A DNA stretch of 64,000 nucleotides from Blasia pusilla (lineage: Eukaryota > Marchantiophyta > Marchantiopsida > Blasiales), in the NCBI GenBank assembly GCA_050084515.1, contig CM114275.1:21948001-22012000 (forward strand), read 5' to 3'. The position numbers and the translations under genes are program-made. Shown piece by piece: positions 32,630 through 44,054 of this stretch. Under the pieces are notes generated by a model, which ran no database searches, was not told the origin of the DNA, and worked only from the letters and a program-made list of their open reading frames with translations. The stretch's first letter is position 1. The number at the start of each line of letters is the position of its first letter.

Positions 32630-33516
32630 CTAGGCAACTGCATAGCTCAAATCTGGCCTCGTTATAGTCAAATAGATCAAAATTCCAACCATGCACTTGT
32701 ACATATTAGAATCTGCAAGCAACTCTCCTTCATCCACTCTTAGCTTCATACTTTGGTCCAACAGTGTAGAGATTGGCGTACAAGCCTTCATACCATATTT
32801 TGAAAGCATGTAAAGAGCATATTGTCGTTGTAGTAACCACATGCTCTCTCCAACCTTGATAAACTAAATACCAAGAAAGTATTTGACTTCTCCCAAGTAC
32901 TTCATATCAAATTGTGCTTGTAATTTTAGCTTGACTTGTTGTATCATGTCCTCAGTACTCCTAGTAATCAAGAGGTTGTCAACATACAACACAATAATAA
33001 CCGTGTGATCTTGTCTCTCAAGACATATAACGAGGAGCTAGAATCACATACCCTAAAATCCAACTCTTGTAGGACGTATGTAATCTTGCCATACCAAGCT
33101 CTTAGAGCTTGTTTGAGCTCATATAGAGCTTTCTTCAACTTGCATACGCGAAATAGAAACTTGGGATGCTCGTATCCACGTGGATGAGTCATATATACCT
33201 CCTCGTATAGATCTTCATTCAAGAAGGCATTCTTGACATCCATGTGATATAATCTCCACTTCTTACTTACTGCAATTGCAACCACTGTTCCCGTAGTCGC
33301 CATCTTTACAACATGACTAAATGTTTCCTCATAGTCGATGCCATATTGTTGTGCATAGCCCTTAGCCACTAATCTTGCATTATATCTGTTAATTATACCA
33401 TCTTGATTGCGTTTGATTTTGTAAATCCATTCGCAACCAATAGCTTCCCTACTCAAAGGTATATCAACCAGCTCCCAGGTCTGTTGATGTTTTAATGCAG
33501 CAAACTCTTCCTCCAT
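32630..33516 (-). pseudogene. Copia reverse transcriptase with altered active site
   Basis: The frame 32968-33516 has the copia RVT_2 words CEWIYKIKRNQDG, ARLVAKGYAQ and HMDVKNAFLNEDLYEEVYM, so the first Asp is intact. The following YVDD reads YVDN (32986-32975), so the second metal ligand is lost. The frame then breaks and continues in 32630-32842 and 32493-32696. Confidence 0.85.
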
Positions 33517-34317
33517 AACTTCAATCCATTCACCTTTACTTGCAACGTAACTTCTTCAAAACAACTCGGCTCATGTTCTTAAAGGATAGTCATCATATAT
33601 GCATGATGTGTCGCAAAGAAACCTTAATTTATGAATCTATGAACAGGATGTGTGACTCTACTTGATCTACGAAGTTGTTGTTCAAAGGTAGATGCCTCCA
33701 TTATCTGACTCGAACTCTGACTAGTGTCAACAGACTGGATACATATTCTTTCCATCCATGGACTCACAGATTTAATTGATGAATCTAGGACCTCTCCTAA
33801 TCTTGCACTAGTACTTGGGAAATTGGAAGGCAATGTTTGTTAGTTTACAGTCATATTCTCCCCGAGTCCCCCTCAACAAACAAGTTTAGAGGTGGAATAG
33901 GCTCAGATGGAGCATACCATGAATTTAGCTCATCAAAGACAAAATCATGACTAATAATAAGCTGCCTAGAGGATGGAATATAGCACTTATACCCCTTAGT
34001 TCCATCAACGTATTCAATGAATATACATGTTTAAGATTTGGGATCTATTTTCCGACGTCTTTCAGAAGGAACATGAGCATAACAAATACAACCAAATACT
34101 TTCAAGAAGGAAAAATCAGGTCTACTTCAAATGGAGTCTTATCATGAACTTATGCTGTTGGAGATCGGTTGATTAAGAAGATTGCACACGCTATAGCCTC
34201 TGCCCAATATACCTTAGGCATGTTCTTCTCATTCAGCATAGTACGTGCCGCCTTAACAATATGTCGATTCTTCCTCTCAACCACTCCATTTTTTTGTGGT
34301 GTGTAACGATAAGTCAC

Positions 34318-34590
34318 TTAACGTTGGATGCCATTCTGACGTAAGTAGTCATCAAACTTTGTTGAAAGATATTCTCCTCCTCCATCACAACGCAATTTCA
34401 GAATGTGTTCTCTAATATGCTTTTCTACTATAACTCTGAATGTTTGGAACACTGAGAATACTTGTGAATTGGCTTTCAAAAAGTATGCCCATATATATCT
34501 AGAGAAGTCATCAATAAATGAAACAAAGTACTGACAACCACTAAGGCTATGTTGTGATGATGTCCACCCATCATTGTGAATCAACTCCAA
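34318..34590 (-). pseudogene. Copia integrase core
   Basis: 90 codons with ELIHNDGW, SFIDDFSRYIWAYFL and LRCDGGGEYLS. The two Asp of the triad are visible. The rest of integrase toward 33.6 kb is broken by stops. Confidence 0.8.
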
Positions 34591-35079
34591 TATCTTGGAT
34601 GCTCTTCTACCTTGCTTTGGAAAAGAAAATCTAGCTTGTTTTCCAAATTGGCAAGCATGACATATCTCTAACGTAGGAGGACTCTCTAATCTAGGAAAGT
34701 CCTATTACTAGATTAGATGATGAAAGACTGTGTAATCTTTAAAAATTCACATGCCCAATACTCTTATGCTACATATTTAGATCTATGACTTGTTGGTCGG
34801 TTTGACCATATATTATTGTTTGAATCTGTGGCATAGAAACATCTAATTTGAACATTCTGCCACATCTAGTTTCTTTGGCTATCGTAGTATGGCCATCCAT
34901 TATTTCAATGAAACAACCATCTGTGTTAAACTTCACTTGATAATCATGCTCTACTATCTATCCTACATAGATCAAGTTTCTTGCAACGGTAGGAACATAG
35001 AGAATATTTCCAAGAGCACAACGACCATCTGATGCTATTGGAACTTTACCAATATACGTGATATGATGTTGAGTGTCAT

Positions 35080-35905
35080 CTCATGTGAGCGCAATTGCAA
35101 AGATCTTTCACCGGCTCCAAACTATTGAATCATTTAGCTTGTGAGGTCATGTGATTTGATGCACGAGAGTCAATGTACCAATTTGTTGTCGAGTCTTTCT
35201 TCACCATTGCTCCCACATGATAAGCCATGACCAAGAGATGCTCAGTTTGTGAACGTTGTTGTTCTCGGTACTGCCCTTGGTGTTGTTGCTCCACATAGTT
35301 TTGTTGTTATAAGGCTTCTATTCTCATATCTGCCTTCTTCTTGAAGCAAAACTTTGCATAGTGACCCTTTATCCCACAGTCTTTACAAGATCCATGGACC
35401 CTTTCTGTTGACCTCGATCCCAACGGTTTCCACCATCACCACCTTGTGATTGTGTTTGGTACTGATTCGTAGTTGATTGAGTAATGTTATATTGAGTGCA
35501 TCTTCCTCCATATATTTGATATCCACCATGACCACGGAAGCTTTTGCCATTACCTCTGCATGTGTTTGATCCATAACTTGCAAATAGCGCACTCTCTTGT
35601 AGATTAGACGAGCTATCGCTGCCTACTAGGCGCATCTTTTCACTGATTAATAGTGGGACTAACTCTTGAAAGGTTAGATACTTCTCTTTCACAGAGATAG
35701 AGGTCTCAAAGGACTTGTAATCCTTTGGAAGGCCTAGAAGAGTAAACAAATTCAGATCATCATCTTCTACTGTCACTCCTTTGCTATTCAACTGATCAAC
35801 AATATGTTTGATACTCAAAATATAATCATTGATGCTCTATGATCTTTTCCTCACTTCGTTCAATTGCTGTTTCAATTGAAGCTTTCTGGCCTTTGTATAT
35901 GTCTG
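35080..35905 (-). pseudogene. Copia gag and protease
   Basis: Gag of UBN2 type is in frame 35369-35818 (DQLNSKGVTVEDDDL, LLGLPKDYKSFE). Earlier gag words (KARKLQLKQQLNEV) lie in another frame up to about 35905. A CCHC knuckle with GIKGHYAKFC lies at about 35370. The protease site at about 35170 reads WYIDSRASNHM, with Arg in place of the catalytic-loop Gly. Confidence 0.78.
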
Positions 35906-35909
35906 GAAG

Positions 35910-36458
35910 TCAAAGATGATTTGCTAAAGACTAGAGAAACTTGAGAGAGAAGATTTTCCCCTATTTTGGACTCATTTGGAGTGGAATTGAGGAACCTATT
36001 ATTCGGGTAAGCTCTTATTAGGAATATAGTTGACTTTCTATTTTGGGAAGTGACTCTTGATTCCCTTCTATAGGTTAAGAGCCAAAAAGATGACATATAT
36101 GCAAAGATTAATGATAAGAAAGCTTGGGGAGAAGGAAGGGGTATACCCAAGGAGAGAGAGTTTGGGAGCTCATTCTCTCTTTGTTGAAGCTCTTTTCATT
36201 AGGCAGAGGAACTATGGTTCTCCTTACTTTAAGAGTAACCCAAGCCTCTCACCAAGATAAAGGGTTTGGTTTGATATGAGAGAGAGAAGGAGAGTGTGTG
36301 AGGGATTTCATATCACTTGATTTATAAAAAAATATTTTGGCACACAATTGTCTATGTGTGTGAGATGCCATGAGTAAGTATGGTATTTTGTATTTATGTC
36401 TTGGTGTTAGGTGACAATGATGTATGTCATGTAACTATGTGCAAGCGTACAACACCTT
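35910..36458 (+). repeat. Family B LTR remnant (Y-X order)
   Basis: This is a diverged copy of the B2-type Y then X in plus orientation. Landmarks are AACTTGAGAGAG (35939), GACTTTCTATTTTGGGAAGTG (36031), CATTCTCTCTTTG (36171-36183, again a perfect match to the B2 primer-site complement), ATATTTTGGCAC (36332) and the X end at about 36455. Its left edge is where the copia gag stops. Confidence 0.7.
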
Positions 36459-37810
36459 CTTTTTCCACAAATGAAAATAAAATGTGTCATAATTAAATAG
36501 ATGAATTTTCATTTGTTGAAGAAATCCTCCTTTTTCAAACAAAATTTTATTCGTTATGGTAAGAACTCATTTCTTGCATTACATTAAGAAAAAATAATTT
36601 AAATCTTCTAAGTTTGTTCTCATAGATTTTATTAAAAAATTCCCTTAAGATATTTAGTTTTTTTTTTTCCTTTTCTGGAAAAGTGTAATAACCTTTTTTA
36701 TCATATAAACATTCCAAATTTTCACCACCAAATATTTTTATGTTTGGTAGGAACTAAATATCCAATATCCAATGGATGAAAGTCCAACTAAAGTCCATAA
36801 CATTGAGTTGAGTCTAGTTTTTGTGATTATAAATTTTTACTTAAATTTTTTATTTATTTTCAAAATCTAATCAGGAATTTTTTGGTTGCCAAAATACATG
36901 TTTGTTGCCAAAAAAAATTTCCATTACAAGATTTTTCCTTGGAAAATTCGCATACTCCTTTCTCCAAAATTCTGAAATTATTTTTATTCATTTTTGTAGT
37001 ACTTGGTTGTATTTATATTCATGTCTTTTGAAGGATTTTCCTTTCTTTTGTAAGTAAGAAGAGCAAAGTGTCTAAAAATTCCATTATAATAACACATCTT
37101 GACAGATAAGGTGGTTCAAAGAAGGAGAATTGAAAGACTTTGGTTGACCCCAATTTTTTTTATTTTGTTCACTAGTTTCTGAAATAGTAAAGAGCTTCCT
37201 TGTATTTGTAAGTCATCATGGTATATGAGTGCATAGTGGTTGAATAAACTTGGTGTCATGTGTTTGCGAGATCTTGAGAATTGGTTACATTGATTGATGA
37301 GCAAAACATGATTGCATGTTTGTACTACCCTTCTGAAGAGATCTTCCTAACACACACTATCCACTATAGCAATGGACAGGAAATTGTTTTGTCTTCATTG
37401 AGGGAAGAGCAATATTGAAATCTTGCATGACTCTTTGGGAAGTTTTTTCTACGTTTGTATTGAGGTAAAGAATGATTGACAACTTTGAGAGTGATCAATT
37501 ATTAAAGTTTGTTTATGTATGCATGAAATTGCGAATAGGAGAAGCATTGGAAGAGGAAGAGAGAGTGATTTATAGTTAGTATTTCATCTATGAGTCCCAC
37601 AATTCAAATATGAAGATAGAATTTGTATGAGTATATATTTGTGGAAGTTTCATTGGATTTCATATTTGTGTTCAATGGATTCTTTCAATGAGAGCATTCA
37701 ATTAGAAGATCATATTATGATAGAATAATGGGATTGATCACTATTTGATTGTTCCAGTTGGAATCCTCTTGGGGAGTGAGCAAATTGTATTACACTTAAT
37801 GCAATGTTGT
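36459..37810. other. AT-rich spacer, no gene seen
   Basis: No recognisable gene or repeat is present. It ends at the target duplication CATT of B2. Confidence 0.5.
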
Positions 37811-37814
37811 CATT

Positions 37815-37941
37815 TGTCGTGTGTAAACACATCGCTACACAACATACATCGTTGTCATCGAACACCCACACTAACACGCACGATCCCATGCTAACTCATG
37901 ACATCCAAACAACAAGACAAGAAGTACCAAAATATCTCCAA
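37815..37941 (-). repeat. B2 outer X repeat (127 bp)
   Basis: It ends ACACGACA on the minus strand at 37815 and is the same length as inner X, with about 12 substitutions. Confidence 0.88.
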
Positions 37942-38462
37942 TAAAGTAAGATCCAATCTCTCCCTACACCATCTCACACCATAGCTCTCAAAGGTGTGCA
38001 ATCTCTCTCATGTCAAACCAAACCCACTCTCCTAATGAGAGGCTTCACTTACACTCACAAGACAAGTGATCATAGCTCCGCCGCCTTATGCCAAGAGGTT
38101 CAACAAAGAGAAGGGTATACCTAAACCCTAAACCCTTCCCCTCTCCCAAACTCTCTCCATGGTAACCTATGCTCCCAAGTCACCTCCTTGGTTCTTGACC
38201 TGATGTAGGAGGTCAAGGGCCACTTACCAAAAATAGAAAGTTGATAATATACTTAAAATGGTATTTAACTAAAATAGTAAATTCCTCAATATGACTCTAA
38301 ATGAGCCAAAACAAAGGAGAAACCTGACTTGCTGAAGGGGAAACCTGCTCTCTTAAGTTTCCCGGGACCTCAGCTGGTCATCCTCAACCTACTAAGCCTG
38401 TCCTCCTCTACTCACGAAGGCACTCTACTAGATCTCACCGATCTATTCTAAAAGACGTGATA
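37942..38462 (-). repeat. B2 Y repeat, 3' copy (521 bp)
   Basis: It starts TATCACGTCT on the minus strand (the TG start mutated to TA) and ends CTTACTTTA. It is 8 bp shorter than the 5' copy. Confidence 0.88.
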
Positions 38463-38464
38463 GT

Positions 38465-38591
38465 TGTCGTGCGCATACACATCGCTACACAACAGACATC
38501 GTTGTCACCAAACACACACACAAACACGCACGATCCCATGCTAACTCATGGCATCCAAACAACGAAACAAGAAGTACCAAAATATCTCCAA
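38465..38591 (-). repeat. B2 inner X repeat (127 bp)
   Basis: It lies between the polypurine tract and Y. Exactly two bases (38463-38464) separate it from Y, as in B1. Confidence 0.9.
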
Positions 38592-38602
38592 TCGCCCCCC
38601 TA
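38592..38602 (-). other. B2 polypurine tract
   Basis: The minus strand reads TAGGGGGGCGA directly before inner X, almost the same as in B1. Confidence 0.8.
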
Positions 38603-38772
38603 GCTGGTGGTTAGGTCCCTTTAACTCCAGATAGCCATCTATCCCTACCTACCATGATATATATCTCTCGAACGCTAAGAGCAAGAAGGCCGAGTGCTCA
38701 TATGGCCCCATCGTTAGTTGCCTTCTTATCATCCATGTCACAGACACAAGTCGGAATGTAGAACTACCTACT

Positions 38773-39435
38773 CTATGTACATCTGGGACACATCCATCGT
38801 CCTTGAGGAACCCTAGTGAGAAGTGGCGTCAAACATGCCATATGCCATCCTCTCGAACACCCATCACAGACTAGCATAGTGGTTGCACCACGGGCGGAAC
38901 CACACAACATACACTGCAAGCCTACAAGAACTATTGCTAAGCTCGGATCAACTGTATCGTCAATGTTCGGAAGATAACATGGCTCACAATTACGCACATG
39001 GTCCTTCCAAACCATACCATTGTGTCCCTCCAATAAAAGAACACCGGATGGAAAAACCTCACGCACTCTCAAGATGGTGCGCCCTGCAATGAGATCCAAT
39101 GTCTCGAGTGTCGTCTGCTGCAAGTAGACATAGTCTTCATGATGAAACCTCTGGATAGTAGGTCGATAACCACCTCCCCGAATAATCGCATACCTCAAGG
39201 TATCCCGATGTTGCGCAATCGCCAAGTTCTCAAACGTCATGGGCATCACTCTCCAAAACAACTCAGCCCTCTCAGAACATACTCGCATCCATAAATCAAG
39301 GTCATCAAGGTTCAACTCCTCACAAATATCTCGACGAATGGCCAGAGGCAAATCTAGCTCACGGCCATAAATCAACAAGTACAGTGAGAAAGACGCTAAG
39401 GATGCCTGCTTGTTGAATCTGTATCCCATTGCCAA
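38773..39435 (-). CDS. B2 integrase C-terminal region with PHD finger, open frame
   Basis: 220 codons, unbroken. The frame starts in AMGYRFNKQASLASFS, passes the RELDLPLAIRRD and FENLAIAQHRD region, then the DYVYLQQ...GRTILRVREV barrel, and ends with the C4HC3 PHD finger (CMLCGS, CDGCSRGWH, then WMCPRC). The Cys/His spacing is the same as in B1 (x2, x11, x2, x4, x2, x14, x2). The frame stops one residue after the last Cys. That both diverged subfamilies keep the same full finger argues that it mattered for the element. The core domain upstream is broken. Confidence 0.9.
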   Translation of the reverse strand: MAMGYRFNKQASLASFSLYLLIYGRELDLPLAIRRDICEELNLDDLDLWMRVCSERAELFWRVMPMTFENLAIAQHRDTLRYAIIRGGGYRPTIQRFHHEDYVYLQQTTLETLDLIAGRTILRVREVFPSGVLLLEGHNGMVWKDHVRNCEPCYLPNIDDTVDPSLAIVLVGLQCMLCGSARGATTMLVCDGCSRGWHMACLTPLLTRVPQGRWMCPRCT

Positions 39436-40348
39436 CCACGGAAACTGAAGGTCTCAATCTCCTAGGTAACCTCTTTGCAAGCCATACGTGCGTAGTCCTC
39501 TCTTCTTTGTCTGCACAACACGCTCCGCTAGTCCATCCGCCTTAGGATGATCTCGCGAAGTAGTGCGGTGGTTGATTAGTGCCTTCATCATACAAGGCCT
39601 GAAACTCCCCGCGGAACTCTGTACCCTGGTCTGTCAACACCTCAACTAGTGTGCCGAAATGACTCAACACTCAATCTAGGAAGGTATACGCTACTCCCTC
39701 ACTTGCTTTGTCAGGCAATGCAACCAACTCTATCCACTTCGAGAAGTGCTCGACCATAACCAACACATAACGACTATGGCGCTCCGTCAAAGGCAATGAT
39801 CCTGCAAAATCGAAACTCCATCTATAATCTAAACCCATGATCGGAAGTGGATGCAACTGTGGAGTTGGAGCATTGAACGATGCTCGGACTCGATCACACA
39901 CCATGCATCTGGCAACAAACTGCTGAACGTCAGTCTGCATGCCTCACCACCAATATTGAATCTGAAGCAAGCTATATGTCCGCTTCACTCCAAAATGATC
40001 CAACTCCTTTTGGGCATGATGAACCAAACGTGCTCTTTGCAAAAGATGAGGCACTACATGCACTCTACCATCCTCCCACACTCGCAACACATGTGTCCCC
40101 TCCCAGCGGAACCGTTTGGCTTGCTGTAGGACCCGATCCCGCTCTCTATCACCCACTGTGCTCGCAACGCTGCCAGTATGCAGATACTCCAAGACTACTC
40201 CATCATCGTGAATATCTCCGCCATCTGTTGTCTCCTCACTGGCCTCGGGATCCAAGGACTCTCCATCAGACTTCGCTATCAAAGTCTCCACACTCTGGCT
40301 CTCCATAGCCAACAAGCCTAAATAGGCTGACGCGTGCCATCCTGACAC
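39436..40348 (-). pseudogene. B2 integrase N-terminus and core (broken)
   Basis: The frame 39944-40348 carries the RNase H-integrase linker and HAQKELDHFGVKRTYSLL of the HHCC finger. The frame 39671-39940 carries the Cys pair CMVCDRVRASF and the first catalytic Asp in SFDFAGSLPL. The remaining core (second Asp and Glu, 39.5-39.67 kb) is in other frames after stops. Confidence 0.82.
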
Positions 40349-40375
40349 TGACTCCTCATCACTCTCTCCATGCCA

Positions 40376-41830
40376 TCAAGCTCCAGTCGCATCTCGCTGA
40401 CTTGGGCATGGGTTACGACTCAGCCCATCTGCATCCTCGTTGAGCGTCCCAGGTCTATGTACCACCTGAAAATCGTACTCATGCAGCAACAGAGTCCATC
40501 TCGCAAGCCTCCTTGTAAGCTTGTCGGACTCCATCGATTGATGATCAGTGATGATGGTAAAGGGGCTGCTGAATAAATAACACCTGAAATGTGCAACAGC
40601 CCACACCGCAGCCAAGCACTCACTCTCATACGAGCTGTACTTCGCCTCTGCAATGTTGTTCGAAGGGCTAGCGTAAGCCACCATGAATTCTCTACCCTCA
40701 TCATCATGTTGGGTGAGCACCGCTCCAAGCCCCAACAGGCTCTAATTTGTGTGCAATTGGAAAGGACGCTCCCTGATCGGACTCCTCAAGATGGGCGCGG
40801 ACATCAATCTATCTTTGAGCAACTGAAATGCTCGCTCCTGCTCATCCCCCCAATGCCACTTATGATCCACCTTGGTCAGCAAGGTCAATGGCTTCGCATT
40901 CAAACTGAATCCATTGACGTACCGCCGATAGAAGTTTGCCAATTCCATGAATGCACGAACGCGGCTTAGATCTGTAGGGCGTGGAATGCGTGAAATAGCC
41001 TCTACCTTCATCTACTGAACACCAAGGCCACTTGGGTATATCGTATGATCCAAGTACTCAATTGGTCGTAGAAGAACTTACAACCTGGATGTAGCTTCAA
41101 CCCATGTAGTTGCAATTGTCGAAACACCTCCTCTAGATGTCACTCATGCTCTTCAACCGTGGCACTAAAGACTACGATGTCATCAATATAACACATAGCA
41201 AAATCCAGACCTTCCAATATCCTATCCATGACCCTCTAAAACTCACCGGGCGTTCTTTAACCAAAATGGTAAGAACCGCCACTGGTACAAACAATCCTTC
41301 CCGTGAGGATCGATGCCCCAAAATGCCGTCTTTTGCTTGTCCTCCAATCTGATAGGCAGCTGATGGTATCCGGCTTGCAAATCCAATGAACTAAAGATCT
41401 TTGCGTGACCAATCACATCAAAGATCTCCTCAAGAGTGGGCATGGCATACCTATCGGACTTTGTCTGCCGATTGATAAGCCGGTAGTCCCCACACATCCG
41501 CCTATCCATCCAATTGCCATGCACATCCTTCTTGGCAAGCATGACAGTGGCAGATGCATACTCCCCATGCGACATCTCTACTAGTCTTGCTCCAACCAAG
41601 TCTTGGCTCCTACTCTGAATCAGAGCCCTCTCTATATCACTATACCCGTAGGATCGTCGGAAGATCGACGTATCACTCGACAACTCAATGCGGATCCCTG
41701 ATCCCTTCAAAGTACCCAAATCCTCCATGCTAAACGCAAAGCAGCTCCTATAACTCCTAAGGATCTGATGTATCCGGCGCCGCTCTTCTCCTATCAACTT
41801 AGGGTCCATATCTAGCTCCCAAGTCTCCAT
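40376..41830 (-). pseudogene. B2 reverse transcriptase and RNase H
   Basis: The frame 41243-41830 carries the RT lead-in and motif A (SSLDLQAGYHQLPI, Asp present), also KKDVHGN and CGDYRLINRQ, which are broken in B1. Motif C reads CYIDDI in a broken frame near 41.19 kb. 40742-41011 is the thumb. 40376-40735 is RNase H (GLGAVLTQHDDE, YSSYESECLA) ending VHRPGTLNEDADGLSRNP. Confidence 0.87.
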
Positions 41831-42069
41831 CGTGACTACGATAGGACTCTCCGGCGCGGGTATCGATGGTTGCTATGGTGCAATCCCATCTTGAACACCA
41901 ACACTTGGCCGCTCTTTTGCAACCAGCGATGTTGTGGATATCACTCAAAACTCCCAAGAAGTCCAAGGGTGGGATGGGTGTCGATCTCTGCATCTCCTCC
42001 ACTAGGCATGGGGTACCAGATCTCATCCAATAGTTGCTCACCACTCCCGCTGAAGATCCATGGGTTCAA

Positions 42070-43187
42070 GTCCATCGCCAAACCCAAGACATGACTCTGA
42101 TGCCTCTAATACTAACACACTACCGCACTCTTGTGGGAAATCCCAAAACACTCTAGTCGACGTTGGGCTCCACCAACCTCTAAACATGGTCATCCCAAAC
42201 CAAGCTAGGACTGGCCTCCTTGTATGCATAGGAAGCGGGAAAACTCACAAACGTGGGAAAGGTTGCCTGCGACCGGCCTACCTTGTTGACCACGGTCAAC
42301 GACAGTCAATCATCGTGCCTCACTGCCTATGATTGATGACCCGGATCCAGAATGGAATCCACTAACAAGTGGGAGGGGCGCTTCACTCTTGCATACGCCC
42401 TCCGCAACACCTCGTGTGGTACCATGTTGGTCCGCCATAGACGCGGGCGATGTGCTCGAGAACTCACACTCGCCGCACCCAAAACTAATGCTGGGCCGAT
42501 CCAGACATGCGCTTGATGTGCACTCATCACCACCCGTGACCTCGAATCGCCTAAGATCGGTACATTCTCAAGAATATAAGCGGGAAAACGGGACTGATGC
42601 TCTTGCAAATATCTCAAGACCCTTAGCATCTCCCAAAATAACGTGGATCGAGTGTCAGCCAACCCGATGCCTCGTCTAGCACTTCATTGACCCTGACATG
42701 GCCAACCTGCAATGACCAAATCAATGGTCCATACCCGCTCCAAGTCCTGCGCCCCCAGCAACGTAATATCCCTCGGTAGGGAACTCTGGTATCCCTGTAC
42801 CGCGGACGTAGACAACAAGTTAGGAAAACCTAGGCGTAACTTTGGCACATGTCGTAGTGAGACGCGCCTTGCAACATCATTACTCTCCACATATAGGTAC
42901 TGTTGCACTCGCACTATTGCTTGCAAAACAACAGCTAACCCGGTGCTAATCCCTCCAAAGAGATCTAACACATGAATACCCTCCTTTGGAATACGCCACA
43001 CAATGGGTGTGATATCCAAGGGTGTCATTGTAGCACTCCTTGCTACCTCGGGTTCCTTAGACCCGTCACGCTGCGGTGCAAACACCTCGCTCCACGTGGT
43101 CTGCACGTGCTCATATGCCAATTGTTGAAGCTTCTCAATCGAGCCCCACAGCGGCACCTCTCCTCCACGGAATGATGCGGCTCCCAT
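42070..43187 (-). pseudogene. B2 C5 cytosine DNA methyltransferase
   Basis: The frame 42684-43187 has motif I (HVLDLFGGISTGL) and motif IV with the catalytic PCQ in VIAGWPCQGQ, then a stop. The frame 42327-42662 continues with LFWEMLRVL, motif VI (ILENVP) and SRAHRPRLWRTN of motif VIII. A motif X-like HVLGLAMDL lies near 42.09 kb. Domain order and neighbours are as in B1, so the gene was already present in the common ancestor of the two subfamilies. Upstream in the same frame lies a stretch with EEVPLWGS-like words shared with the B1 protease linker. Confidence 0.88.
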
Positions 43188-43416
43188 AACACTTTGGATG
43201 TCTCGGGCGAATCCTCACCAAGACCTCATGTCGAGTGATATACTGTGTGGTACTCGCTCCACCCAAGGATGTCTGTATCCAGAATGGACAACGCTCCACA
43301 TCGGCTCTCGTCAAGCCCAATCCTTTGAATGACGCTTTCCCCAACATCAAGGGTTGCGCTCTTGAATCCAACAAGACGCGCTGAAGACTAAAAGTTCTAC
43401 CTCTGGGACTCACCAA
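43135..43416 (-). pseudogene. B2 protease remnant, catalytic Gly lost and C-terminal half deleted
   Basis: The active-site word reads VLLDSRAQPLML, with Arg for Gly. After VLVRIRPRHP the sequence jumps to the region just before the methyltransferase, so the part matching the B1 flap and LVGG segment is missing (some hundreds of bases). Confidence 0.8.
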
Positions 43417-43431
43417 CTAGAAGACCTCTCC

Positions 43432-43755
43432 TCATTTATCCAGCAACACAACATCAAGAGAAGCCATGGCACGCTCTATCGCGGGTCTAGCGGACGGCCC
43501 CAACATCCGCTCCAAAGGCAGGTCCATCACCTCCTCTGCAATCACCTCTGAACGTGATGCAAGAACTCCAACTCCACGCTCACATAGCGTAGCGGCCAGC
43601 CGAAGAACCACGGCGGGCGTACCTCCCAATGTCATAACATCGGAAGCAGAAAATAAAGGAGCGTGGTACACAACAGTGGCCGCCCCCAACAACTTGCTCG
43701 ACACATGCCCCTCATGAGCATCAGCAATAGGAGTTTTCGCACTTGCTTCTCCCAT
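43432..43755 (-). pseudogene. B2 gag-protease connector
   Basis: 107 codons without a known domain. It stands at the same place as the B1 connector and ends SLDVVLLDK right before the protease. Confidence 0.55.
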
Positions 43756-44054
43756 CGCCCTCCGTGCCTATATACCAACAACATCACCAACTCTCTAGTC
43801 TTATCATGATCCATCGTTGGGATCCTCATCGCTTCGGACAACATGAAAGACTGAGGAAGCCTAGTCTATTTCCTAGCTTCCCCTCGCTGTGGATCCAACT
43901 CTGCGGTTGCTCCATGCGTCACAACTACGGCGGCCTCCATCTGGGCAACCCCGCACATCCAACCCGGATCCTCCATATCTCTGGCTGCTCCATATGATGT
44001 CGATGCCACAGATTCGGCATCAGGTAATCTCAATGCCATAGCGGAAATCTGCTC

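Larger units (their letters stand above)
31724..35905 (-). mobile_element. Dead Ty1/copia element
   Basis: On the minus strand the order is gag, protease, integrase, reverse transcriptase, RNase H, polypurine tract, 3' LTR, the copia order with integrase before reverse transcriptase. The right end is cut inside gag at about 35905, where family B LTR sequence starts, and no 5' LTR is seen. Stops and frameshifts are frequent, and two catalytic motifs are changed. Confidence 0.85.
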
